NCBI GenBank assembly: GCA_013397865.1
Contig: VZTI01003142.1
Coordinates: forward strand, 3,241-67,240
Direction of reading: 5' to 3'
DNA length: 64,000 bases
Source: Struthidea cinerea
Taxonomy: Eukaryota; Chordata; Aves; Passeriformes; Corcoracidae
Shown here in pieces: positions 23,841 through 35,654 of the stretch. Each line of letters starts with the position of its first letter. Within the stretch, counting starts at the first letter, position 1. The notes under the pieces were generated by a model that saw only the letters and a program-made list of their open reading frames with translations, was not told the DNA's origin and did not search any database. The position numbers and the translations under genes were made by a program.

Positions 23841-26800
23841 TGTGCAGCATCACAAATGTGAACATGGGGTGTAGCAGCTGTGAATGTGCAGGGCCCAGAG
23901 AGGAGCCTCTGAACCAGGAGCACTCCTGAGGCTGCCCCAGGGGCACAGCAAATCTTCTGCCCTGGCCAGGGGCAGCACCTGATGTGCCACCAAGGGAGGT
24001 GGCTGTGACAGAATCATCTGTGCTGGCCACATCACCATTGCACGGTGATTCCTGTGGAAGCTGGGGATGGAATTGGAAGATGATCCCACTTGCCGGGTCA
24101 GACCTGGGTTTAAATGCTGGTCTGTGTCTGCACTATCCTGTTAAACCTCTGTCACGGTGTAGCCTTGGGCTGGGGGTGGCAGAGCCTGCAGCAGGGTGGG
24201 GGACACATCCCCCCTCGATGGCGCTGGGGGCTGCAGACTCCCCTTCCCTTTGACCCGCCCCCAAAACCCCTCCTTGATCTGCACGGGGCATCAGCGAGTG
24301 CTGGGAGGTGTCTCCTGCTGCTCCCGCCGTGCACAGCTGGCTCAGGCACGAGCAGCCCACAGCAGAAACTCTTCTGGGCGTTCAGGACAAAGGACAGGCA
24401 GGGACATCCTCCTGGCTGGAGACCTGGGGGATGAGGGGGCAGCTGGAATTAGGAGCAGCAGGGAAACCACTGGCACAGCAGCACCAGTGCTCGGGGTGTG
24501 TTTCAGAGCTGCTCAGCACCCTCATCCCAGCAAAGCCGAGGCAGTTCCCATCTGCCGGGATCAGGCCCTTCCCTGAGCGGGCATTGTGATGGAAAAGCTC
24601 CTGAAGGCGCTGTGAAGTCACTCACTGAGCCTCGGTCTGTGGCCAGGCTGGAATGCACTAACCAGGAGTTGTTTTGAGGTCAGAAAGGAATAAGTTGTTT
24701 GCAGACAATTGATGTTGTTATTAAAAACATCCACGGCGCAGAGCAGGGGGAGGGAGGTCCTCTTTCCTGTTTGGGAAATAGTTTCTCACTGCATCCATCA
24801 AACGAAAGAATTCTGTATGAAAAATTAATTTAGAAAAAAAAGAAGTTTCTGGGGCACACGCGCCTGAAAATGAACCACAGCAGGATCAGAGGTTTGGCTC
24901 AGAGCAACATCCAAGACTCAAAGGCAGAGGCCAGATTAAAACCCAGGGCTGCTCCCAGCCTATTGCTGGAACTGGAGGAAATGCAGTTTTCTTCAGAGAA
25001 ATGCAATCTCCTTTCTGTAACTTTTGGGCAAACTTCAGGGACTGCAGCTGCAGCCCGGAGCAGTCTCCCACCGAGACAGATCCCGTGTGAGTCTGGAGCA
25101 GCAGCTGGACTGCAGGAAAGGGGGGATCACATCCAAAAAGGAAGAAAATCCCCTCAGATGAAGGGACCAGGCTGTCACCCTGCTCCACATCGTTCCTCTC
25201 CCAGCCCAGGGCGAGCAGCTTTCCCAACCCTGTCCCACAGCACGGAGATGTCACCTGAGGTGTGACCTGAGGAGCAGCCACACCACACGGCCGTGCTGCG
25301 GCCACGCTGTCCCACAAGAGCCAGGTCACCCTCTCGGCACCGTCAGCACCACGTGGGCCCTGGCACGGGGCTGGCCTGGCCCAGCCTTCCCTGTTCCCAG
25401 CCCCTCTGCGGGGTCACACATCCAGAGACCCTTCCCATGGGATGGACAGGAGGGAGGACACTCTGGACGTGAGCCAGTCCCTGCAGTGTCCCTGGCAGGT
25501 CACGTTCAAGCTTTGGGCGTAACTGCAGGGTATTTTGGGATGGGAATCTGTCCATGGCTGGCTCCAGGATTTGTGGGCACGTGGCTCAGTTCCTGCCCGT
25601 GCCAGGCTGTCCCATGCCCGTGCAAGCACCAGCCATGATCCTTCCTGTGGGGGGGCTCAGGGACCACCACCGTGGGTCCAGGACACAACGAAGCCTCCCC
25701 TCATGGTGGAGGATCGGGCAGTTTTAGGGACCAAGTGGCACAACCCAGGGGTTGAGTGGCACAAGCCCATCTCTGAGCATCCTCTTCCCCATGGGCAGCG
25801 CTGCCGCTGCCACTCCTACCGGGATTCCCGGGAATATCTGCACCTCTGCAGCCCTCCTTTGAAACCAGCCAGGTCTGCAGCCCGTGCCGGCGGCAGTCGG
25901 AGCTAATTGCCCGTGATCAGCTAACTAAAGGCTCCCGATAAAATCTGCCTGGCAGGCACAGGAGCGTGTGGTGGCCCCGGTGTCCCCCAGGGCGATGGAG
26001 AACGCGGCTGCTGGGACACCCAGGGCTCCATCACATCCCCTCTTCCTCCTCCCCTGCCCTCAAGGGGTTGTCAACACCTTTGCTTGGGTTGTCTCGGTGT
26101 CACCGCTCTGCTCCAGGTGGGTGTTGGCAGTGACCCTGGGGTTGCAGATGTGAGCCTGGGGTTGCAGATGTGACCTGGGTTGGTGGCAGTGGCTGCATGG
26201 CCACAGCCCCCTGGAGAACAGGGGGCTCGGAAAGCGTGGGTGATGTGGTGTCAGGAAAGGGGGGACCACAGGATCCTTCTCTCCTCCGCAGGGAACCCCC
26301 TCCCGGGCACTCCCACTCCTTGAGTTTTGGCCAAAATGAAGAGTAAAGGCTTCCCACAGTCAAAACCGCCTTTGCTGCCCTGCAGCACGTGCAGCTTTGT
26401 GCGTCTGGGTGCTCATGCCAAGCTCCTCTCCAAAGACCTGCCCGGTTTCCAGGAATGCTGTCCCATCCAGGACAGCATCCTCTTCAAACAGTCCTGCTCT
26501 TCCCTGGCCTCCCTTCCTGGGAGAAAGAAGCAGCGAGGGCCAGGCTGGCCAGGGCAGCGTCCCAGTGCCATGGCGTGCACAGGAGGCTGATCCCAGCAGA
26601 AAAGCTGGGAAATCCCTGTGTTTGACTGCTTTGATCTGGATTAAATCCCTCAGAGAACAACAGGAACAGCCTTCCTGGGGCTGTGTGTTTTGACTTGAAG
26701 CCTTCAAAGTTTGCCCTAAGCGACCCCGAAAAGTGAGCAGGCAGCTGCAGGCTCAGCGCTGGGCAGGGAGGAGCTGCTGCATTTCCAGGTGTGCCGTCCT

Positions 26801-27439
26801 CGCCCGAGGGAGGCTGCAGGGTCAGGTTTGGATTCGGGATTGAGTAGATGTCTGCCTGCTTCATCCCTGGTGCTGCTGGGTCAGTGGGATCACTCCAGCC
26901 CCACACCACCTCAGGACAGAGACAGGAGCTGTGTCCTCTGGTGTGTCCATACCCACCCATTCCCCTGGTCCTGCGTCACCAGGCATTTTTCCATCCAAAC
27001 ACTGGCCTAAGGTAGAGGAGATTTGGCTTAAAGTCCCTGCCCTACAATAGGTCCCATGACCCCAAAGAGATTTGTGTTTCCAGCTCATGAATTCTTTCTG
27101 TAGGAGCCTCACACCTCTGCTGTCCCACAGCCTTGGGGTGGTGGAGCAAGGAGGGGTGACCCGGGGCAAGGGAGGAGGGGAAATGCTGTGTTCCAGGTGG
27201 ATGTGGGTGTGGGACCCCCGGGCTGGCAGCTGCTCCCTTGCAGGGAGGGGGACATGGCCTCAGAACGCTCTGGTGTTGGGGTCTGGATGTTAAACAGGGG
27301 CAGTGCAGGACGGCCCCATTCCTGCACGGGATCGTGGTGCTGCATTCCATGGAGACCCCGCCGAGGATGCTGAGCCCAGCCGGGGCCGCCCGGCTTCCCT
27401 GAGCTGCCCGAGCCCAGCACAATCCACATTTCTGCCCCG

Positions 27440-27750
27440 TTACAGAAAACCATTCACAGTAGCACAGCTGCCCCGATAAGGCAGGATAAGCCTGTCAGCT
27501 TTTGATAAAACCTCAATCTCCAGGAAAACAAAACACAGGAGTGCCTTGTCGGGAGTCCCGGGACCGCCCAGCCCGGCCGGGAGCAGAAAGCCGCGGCGTG
27601 GGGGGAGCAGAGCAGACAGCTCGTCCCAACACCTCCCTGAAATGCTGTCATGTCCCTGCAGGGTAACAGCTGGGAGGTCAGGCTCATCAGCCGGAGTTTT
27701 CCTCCCCTCGCAGATGCCCCGATAGTGTCCCGGAGATAAGATAGCTCTGT
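27440..27750. promoter_or_regulatory. Cluster of six GATA cores, candidate enhancer
   Basis: GATA occurs at 27,475, 27,485 and 27,504 (as gataag, gataag, gataaa) and again at 27,721, 27,735 and 27,740. The first two are exactly 10 bp apart, one helical turn. The two groups lie about 220 bp apart, separated by a CpG-bearing stretch. The region has no meaningful open frame. Motif density suggests a GATA-factor enhancer; conservation and chromatin data are needed to support it. Confidence 0.35.
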
Positions 27751-30241
27751 TTACCCGGGGCACGCAGGAGAGCTTTGTCCACAGCCCCGAAGGTGCGAAT
27801 ATCCCTGAGCAAACACAGCTCTTCGCACCTGTAGGGCTTGTCCAAAGCCAGCTCGGAACGATGCCGGGTGACTGCGGGATGGGAACTGGATGCTCACCCC
27901 ATCAATCACCGTGATTCGTGCTTGGACTGGGTTGCAGGATTAGCTCAGGTTTAGGAAGACTTGGAAGCAGAACTAAAACCAATCTCTGCTGAGGTTTCCC
28001 ATCTAGAGCTGAATGTTTAAGTCATCCAGCATCGTTCTGCAGATCCACAGACAGTTCTAGCTCCTGTCACCCAGAGCTCTCAGCCTTTGCCACAAGAAAA
28101 CCCTGCCAGGGTCCCTCTCCCTACTTCCAGAAAGGGAAACTGAGGCACAGCAGAGTTAGGCCAAGCCATGGCAGGACCTTCCCTGCATCTGGGGAGCATC
28201 TCCTCTCCAAGGTCAGAGCAGCTGAGCAGCAGTGGCTGAGCCCAGGCTCACGGGACAGCCCAGGGCCAAGCTCTCCACCCCAGCCCCGATGCTCGGTCCT
28301 GCTCCGCCGGGTGGGAATGAACGCGCTGAGCTGCCAACGGCTCCCCTGAGCCAGCTCGGCTCAGAGAGAAACCAAAACCCTTCCCGAGAGCCGTCATCTG
28401 TCAAGCTTGGGTTACTGTCTGGCACCTCGAGTGGCCAGGCTGAGGTTTGTCACTCACGGGAATGGGAGCACTCCCAAAGCCACCCTGAGCTCCATCTCCC
28501 GGGGTGAGGCACGGCTGGAGCAGCACCCACAGGCACAGGCAGGTCCAGCTCCCAGAAATGTGGGACAAAAGAGAGGGGACCCTCTGTTTCTGGAGAGTCC
28601 CCCTCCCTGGGGCTCTTGTCCATGCTGTGGGGTTGCTGGGATGTGCCTGCAGGATGCTGTGCTTCCCCAGCTCCGAGGAGGATGCTCTCTCCAGGGAGGG
28701 TGTTATCCCCTGGGCAGGGGTCCCCTTTTCCTTGCTGCCACGGGGATATGGGGTCGGGGGGCACAGCTGCAGCCACTGGCAGTGCCTGGGAGGATGAGGC
28801 CATGGGATCCTGGCAGAGAGGAGGGAAGGCAGCACCAAGCCAGTGGTGAGGAAAGGACAAAAGGAGAGAGTGATGCAGACTCCAGAGGGAAATCCTGCAG
28901 GAGTGGTCTTCAGAGAGGTGTTTTTGGTACAGTGGCACCGCGGTGGGGCTGCTGCTGGGTTTGGGGAGGAATGATCAGCTCTGGGTTGTGCCCAGCTCCG
29001 TGCCGGGCTCCGGCTGCAGCCACAGGATCCCTTCGGAAGTGGGGCTGGCTGGGGCTGGTTTAACAATTCCCCTGGCCCCGCTCCAGAGGAGATTGGGAAA
29101 TGATCTGGGGTTAAAACAACACAACACGTTCCTGAACTCTGTTTACCAAGTGGAGCCCGGCGCAGCCCGACCTCACAGGAGGCTGAATTAGCAGGGACCG
29201 GGCACGGGAGCGGCATCACTTGAAGCCGGGTCTGCCCTGGGGGAAGCACAGCCTGAGCTGGTTTAAAACCGCCTCGCTTTGCTTTCACCCCTGGCTGTGG
29301 GGAAGCACGGCCAAGTTTCCTGGCTCCCTGGGGCACCGATGGAAGCCGAGCTGAGGCTGTTTGCATCTCTGGTCCTTCTGGGCTGTGCAGTTTTAATCCA
29401 GATTTGAAAAGCCTTTGACTCTTCGCTGGGCTGGTTGCGTTATCAGCCCTGCGCATTTTGGGTAACCTTTGCTCTGAATGAGCAAATGCTTTCAGGATCT
29501 GTTTGTGCTGCGGCTTTAACGCTGAAGCGGCTGATCCCTCCTGGGTCAGAAATGCAGGAAAGCTTATAGGAAAATATCCTGCAGGATCACCTGGAGCTTT
29601 GGGGTGCTCAGCCCCACCACGTGCCCTCCTTTTGAGCTGCAGGGTTCTGGTTTCAGAGAAACACAAACGATTTGATGAGGCCAAGCCCTTGGGGACTGGG
29701 ATGAGGATTTGGGCAATTTGAACAGCATTCCCTCAACCTGCAGCAGTTCAGAGCTGCCCTGAGGTGGTCAGGCTGGACGAGGAGCACCAAGGTGTGGGGT
29801 AGAGAGAGGAGAAAGGTCTTGGAAAACACCACAGCCCCGGAGCAGCCGCGGGAAGTGCTGCTGAGATCGGTACCAGATAAGAGGGAAACCACAAGGGCAG
29901 GGTCTAAGTGGGTAAATTGCTCCCAAGCGGATTCCCCTCGACTCTAAATAAACACTGACACTTCAGGAGCACCTTGGAGCTGGGCTAGGGGGGCAGAGCG
30001 GGGGCTGGGGACTCTGCGCTATCCCCGATAACCCAGGGATTGTAGGGTGAGCTCTCCCACCGGCTCCTGTCTGTGGATGGCATCTGGATGAATTACGGGA
30101 TGCGAACAATTCATTTCAAAGGACTGACAATCTCAGGAGACTGGGTTTAGATGGTGCAATTAAACAAAGCAAGCTGATGACAGGCTGGCATCATCTCCCA
30201 GAGTGAAATAAAAGAGTTCGCTTCTTGACTTTTCCCTTCTC

Positions 30242-30261
30242 AAAAAAAAAAGAAAAAAAAA
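30242..30261. repeat. A-rich simple repeat
   Basis: Ten A, one G, then nine A. It lies about 130 bp before the CR1 fragment and is not evidently part of it. Confidence 0.85.
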
Positions 30262-30388
30262 TATGAAGCTCTTTCCAATCTGAATCTTATCTGCAAACTT
30301 TCTGCACAACACCTGATTGGCAGAGAAAACCTCATGGTCAAATCCAAATCGAATCCTGGTCAAAGCTTTTGCTGGATGTCTTAAGATG

Positions 30389-30596
30389 CGCCAGGGGAAG
30401 TTTAGGCGAGACATTAGAAAAACTTCATTACAGAAAGAGGGTTGGGCACTGGAATGGGATGCACGGGGAAGTGGTGGAGTTAAGAAAAGGCTAGAGGTGG
30501 CACCGAGTGCCGTGGTTTAGTTGACAGGGTGGTGTTAGGTCATAGGCTGGACTCGATGATTTCCAAGGTCTTTTCCAAGCTCCTTGATTCTGTGCT
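30389..30596 (+). mobile_element. 5'-truncated CR1 LINE, 3' end only
   Basis: The stretch reads like the 3' untranslated tail of avian CR1 retrotransposons. In order: ccaggggaagtttaggcg, acattagaaaaacttcatt, gggttgggcactggaatggg, ggggaagtggtggagtt, ggtttagttgacagggtgg, tggactcgatgat, aaggtcttttccaagctcc, and the terminal gattctgtg. CR1 copies are nearly always cut off at the 5' end and close with this short repeat. No reverse transcriptase remains, so it cannot move. It is the clearest bird/reptile signature outside the exons. Confidence 0.88.
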
Positions 30597-31735
30597 CGTG
30601 AGTGCCGTCCCCGCACTGGTCACCCCAGGACCTGGGTGTGGGTGCAGAGTGCTGGCAGTCAGCGCAGGACAGGGCAGGGGACACGCTCTGCCCACGCCAC
30701 GGAGCAGCCCTCGGGTGAGATCCCCCTGGAGCGCCCATCCCAGCGCTCAGAGCTGGCTCCTGAGGCAGACTCCTGCTGAGGCTGAAGGCTGGTCCTGAGA
30801 CAGCTCCCAGAGGTGCTCCGCCTGGCAGAAGACTCCGCTCCAGTCTCAGGGCAGCGCTGTCCCCTCCCAGCGCTCCGGAGGAAGCGAGGGCGATTTACAG
30901 CCCATTTCCAGGCGCTTTGAGTCCAACCGTGTGTGCCGCACCAGGGCACGGCCGGCTTTGTGCTCCCCATCCTGTATTGAGTAAGACTGCTTTTGTCTTG
31001 GGAGAAAACGCCTTGGGTGAGAGGCTGCCACAAATCCCAGCATTTCAATGCGGCACAACGGGCCCGTAGGTTCCTCCTCCACCCCCGCCGCCTGTTGATG
31101 GACCCTCAGCTGCCTGGTGGCTCTGAAGGAGCCATCGCAGGTCACCGGACACGTCCCCGAGGGTTCCAGGAAGGAACACACAGCTCCGCTGGACCTCGAG
31201 GGCTGCCAGCAGCTGTTTGCCACGTGTGCTGCCTGGCAGTGGGGAGAGCTTCACTGCCCAGAGATTGTTTGAATCTGGCTCAAAATCCGAATATCTGGGA
31301 GCTGTAAATCTCCCAGGAACAAGTCTTGCTGTTGCTCCTCTGATGCTTCCTGTGGGGCCAGAAACGCCACGTGTACAGCCAGGAAATACCTCGGGAGATT
31401 CTGGTGCTCCAGTCCGGGCTGGAACCAGTAAATGTGGAAACAGTTCTGGAAATCTCTCCCTCCATGAAATCAATCCAAACCCAGGTCAGACCCCAGTCCG
31501 ACAGGTCCACGTGGCAGGTTAAGTTCCCAGTGGCGTCCGTGGCTGTCAGGATCAGCTCCCGTGGCCTGTGGGGCTGGGAGAGGGACAGGCAGCCACAGGG
31601 CCTGGTTGGCAGCAGCTGCTGGGTGCTCTCCAAAGAGGTCTGGTGCTGTTGGGAAGAGTTTTGGTCTCACCATGCTGGAGAAAGCTGATAATTCTCAGTG
31701 TTGACAATTAACCCTCAGCAGCTGATCTGACAGGA

Positions 31736-31797
31736 TGTAGTGGGTTGACCCTGAATTGACAGGCAACATTTTAAACCAATAGCGCTGTCCCACTACA
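31736..31797. mobile_element. 62-bp element with 9-bp terminal inverted repeats and a 5-bp target duplication
   Basis: It begins tgtagtggg and ends cccactaca, a perfect 9-bp inverted repeat, and is flanked on both sides by cagga (31,731-31,735 and 31,798-31,802). The 44-bp interior has no coding capacity. TG...CA ends with a 5-bp duplication are the hallmark of long-terminal-repeat insertions, and the first 16 bases resemble the start of some avian retroviral LTRs as I remember them; but 62 bp is far too short for a complete LTR. It could be a collapsed LTR remnant or a MITE-like element. The structure is seen; the origin is inference. Confidence 0.55.
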
Positions 31798-34700
31798 CAG
31801 GACTTGTTCTTTCCTCTTTGGGGTTTGATCTGTGAACAGCTCTGGACTTTCTCCCTGGATCCGCTCTCAAAACCAGACACCACATTTTGGGATTTGGCCG
31901 TGCCAAGCTGTCCATCTGCTGCCCACTTTGGATGGGCACTATTTCATCTGGCTCCGGGTGCCGATGGACAGCTGGTTCACCATGGACATGCCTGGTTTGC
32001 CCCTATTGTCTGCTGGGGTGAGGGCAATCCCCAAAGCATTCACGGGTTCAATCTGCCAAGCCCTACTGTTTAGCATTTGCTTCTCCTCCCCACTGCCCAG
32101 CATCTGCTGGAAGTTCTCCCTTCCTGCTGCTGGGCCTGACAATGACCACGGCAGGGCAGGGCTGCCTTGAAGGCTGATGGATGGAGGTCAATCTCAGGCA
32201 GGGATCAGGGCGGCACTGCCACACTCAGCACCTGAGAATCCAACACCAGGACAGGAATCCCCTCCCCTCTCTCTACAGGCCTGGTTTTGGGCTTGGTTTG
32301 GGCAGTGAAAACCGGATTTTCAGGGAATTCAGCTGTGAAACTCCATCAGCTTTAACCAAATGTCCCCCTTTTTCAGTGACTGAGAAACGCAGCCAAGCTT
32401 GAGCTTCTTAGGGACAGCAACAGACACATCCCTAACAGAGAGCAGTGTTCTTCTTTTCAAGCCTCGGCTTCAAACATAAGGACAATAGATTTTCTTTAAG
32501 GAAATAAATCCCCAAATTTGTTGGGGTTGGCACAGCCCAGGATTTTTCACTCGCCTTGTTTCTCATTTCCAGCTGAATCATTTTAGCAGGGACTTTTCTA
32601 GAAACGCTCAGCCTGACTCAGACACCCAGCCTCAAACATTTCAGCCCAAACACTGAGTCTCGCTTTTCTTGTGGAAAAGAGAATGAGGGTCTTATCCTTG
32701 GAAATCCCAGGCGGGTGTCAATGTTCTGTTACCAACTTCAGTGTCACAGAGAGTTGTTACTTTGCAGAACCAACGCTGACAGAGGGACATCTCCAGGCCC
32801 TCTCTGTCCCTGAGGCATGCGGGGATTTGGGAACTGGAAAAGTGGGAAGTGAAGGGCACTTGGGTTGTGCAGCCTCCCCAGGGAGGTCCTGAGTCACTCT
32901 GATGACATCTCATCCCCAGCTTTTCCACAGAATTGTCATTCCTGAGGATTTTCAGGCATGGAAGGGTGTTCTGATCCCCACGGCCTTTTTGTGCTGAGGA
33001 GGAGATGTCCGCAGTGTGTTCCTCCTCAGGATCCTGCTCTCCTGCCTCTCCCGCATCGGCAGTTTGGCCATTCCTTGCTCTCACGGGTGGAGCAGGGTCA
33101 GAGGCATTTGGCCTCATGAAGAGTAATCAGAGTGTGAGGGGCTGCCCAAAAAGCTCCCACCCCAACAGGGGTGTCCTGGCCAGGCTGGGGGTCTGCCTTT
33201 GCTCCCCTCTCCCCCCATCCCCGCTGGCTGTTGCTGCAGGCCAGGCCCGTGGCTGCGGCCCCGTGGGCGATGCCAGCCACAGCTGCATTTTTGTGGTGTG
33301 TGCACACACTTCCCTCCGTCCTTCAGCTCCGACTGGCAGGAAAACCTGGGCCTGGCGCAGACCTCGTGTCTGCCCCTCGCAGCCACAACACCCCCGTGGA
33401 TTTCCCCGTGCCTGAGCCAACCCAACCAACTTCCGAGCCTCCTCCTTACTCACTCAACAGCTCACGCACATGAATTTCCCCGAGCAAACATTTTTGTTTG
33501 GTGGTGGCCAGCTGGGGCTGTGGTGGGTGACGCTGGGCCACAAGGGAGGGCACGGGGACGCCTGCCCTGCGAGCAGATCTGGATCTGACCCCTAAATCCT
33601 GCTGGATCCAAGCTCTTGGGGCCACGTGTGGTGACTCTACTCTGCAGGACTTTGCCACTGGTGTTCATCCGTGCTTGGCCATTCTGCTGCAGCAAGCATG
33701 GACAGAAACTCTTTCCTAGCTTGGGATCATCCAAAGCCCCAGGAGAGATCCCTGCAAGGCCACACGTGGAATCACTCACTGGGCACAGCCCTGGCAGCCC
33801 GTGTTGGACTGGTGTGGCCCCGTGACCTGCAGTGGTGTGAGAGCTCATCCACCAGATCCAAGTTCATGCCCAGCTGCTCCAAAACCTCAAACCAGTTGGC
33901 AGCTGCTTGAAGGAACACTGCAGGGACACCCTCCTGCTGTGTCCATGGGGGATTTCTCTCTACCCCCCAGTCCAGACAGGTCTCCACTCGCTCTGGCTGC
34001 CACCTCTGTTGTCCCTGTGGGTGTTTCCTTGACCATTATGGTTCTCAAAAATAACATCCCTGAAGATATCTCTAGGGATTCCCTAGGAGCAAAGCTCCCC
34101 CAGGATGGGCACGGGCACAGTCCCTCTCAGGGACCACGACCCCGCACATCAGGATTTCTCCTGCAGAAAAGAAATAATGGCTCAGGCTGAGCTAGCACTA
34201 TTCTGGGGAAAAAAAACTTGTTTGGGAAAAGGAAAATTTTAAGGAGACTGAGACTGTTCATAAATTCAAGTCAAATTTAGAGATTACTTTCAGCCTCTGG
34301 ATTCTTCCACCCTCCCCTTTTCCTTTCCCCCTCCCCTGAATTATTGTTTGCAAAAATTAAAACAAAATGTTTTGGGGTTTTCGTTTGTTTAAAAAGCAAT
34401 TTGCATTTTGAAAATTGCCAAAATATAAGCTTTGGGAGGGTGGGGTCTTTTGAAAGGGCAGCATTGTCATTGCTGAATGAAAACCACGGAGAGGAATTCG
34501 TCCTGGGAGACGCAGGGCGCTGGGATACGGGGCCTGGGGGACGCGGTGGCAGCACAAAGACCACAACCACAGCTGCCAGCACACAGCCCCAGCCTGCTCC
34601 TCCATCCGTGTCCCTCCTTTCCTTCTCCCACATGGAAAATCCTGCCCATCTTGACCTCTTTGAGGAATTCATTTGACCAAGTCACTGGTTTTAACGCGGA

Positions 34701-35549
34701 GAAGATTCCACGGTGCTTTCTCTGCCCGGCTCCAAACTGCAGCCTTCCTCTTTCCCTCTCCAGCCTTTTCCAGGTTTCGGAACATCTGTGTTTAAATGAA
34801 ATCTGGTTATCCAGCCCCGCGCCTGGCAGCTCAGGTAGAGATGCTCTGATGAAGCTCTGCACATCTGTGCGCAATAAAGTCAGGGAACAAAAGGCTTGTG
34901 AGGTCCTTGGCAGAGCAAGAGAAAGCAGAGAGCGGGAGACAGCAGGACTGGGCTTAGGGAGCAACTGGAGCCAAAACCTTTCATCGCAGAGCACTCAGCA
35001 CCTGGCTTGTGTTTTGCTCGTAGCTGGGTCTGCAGGGGTGCAGGGGTGTCTTCTCCACCAGGTGCAAAGCAAAGCTCGAGGAGTGGACATGATGCCAATC
35101 CTGGGAGGTGATTTTTATTACAGCCCTCAAAGGCGTTCATAGAAAGAAAAACGGGTTGCTAAAGAGCCACTTGAATTCAGGGAAATTCAAACCAAGAAGC
35201 AGTGGCTGAAAATTAAAGCCAGGCCAAGTCATGTTAGGAACAAGGCAAAAGGCTTCAGCACAGCAGGGGATTAACCTCGGCTGAGGCAGAGCAAGGGCGG
35301 GAGCCGCTTTTCCCGAGTGCCTGGTCCAGGGAAAACGTGGCCAGGGAGCCACATGCCCTGGGGACATGCACGGATCCGGAGCTGGCACCCAAAACCACCC
35401 GACCTGCTGCTGGGGCCAGCCATGTGCCCAGGCACTGCCCACACCCTGCACCTCCAGAGTGATCCCATCACAGCGTGTCCCAGCCGTGTCCCACAAGGAC
35501 TTTGTGACGCCTGGCTGGGACATTCCCTGGATTGCCCCGATCCCTGCAT

Positions 35550-35654
35550 CCCTGTGTGCTGTTGTCAGGAGCAATAGGACGGGTGTTTTCCTTCAGCCCC
35601 TCCGTCCCTGTGGGCTGTTGTCAGGAGCAATAGGATGGGTGTTTTTCTTTAGCC
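35550..35654. repeat. 56-bp tandem duplication, two copies
   Basis: Copies start at 35,550 and 35,606 with ccctgtg.gctgttgtcagg. About 49 bp can be aligned with roughly four differences. Local duplication with moderate age. Confidence 0.88.
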
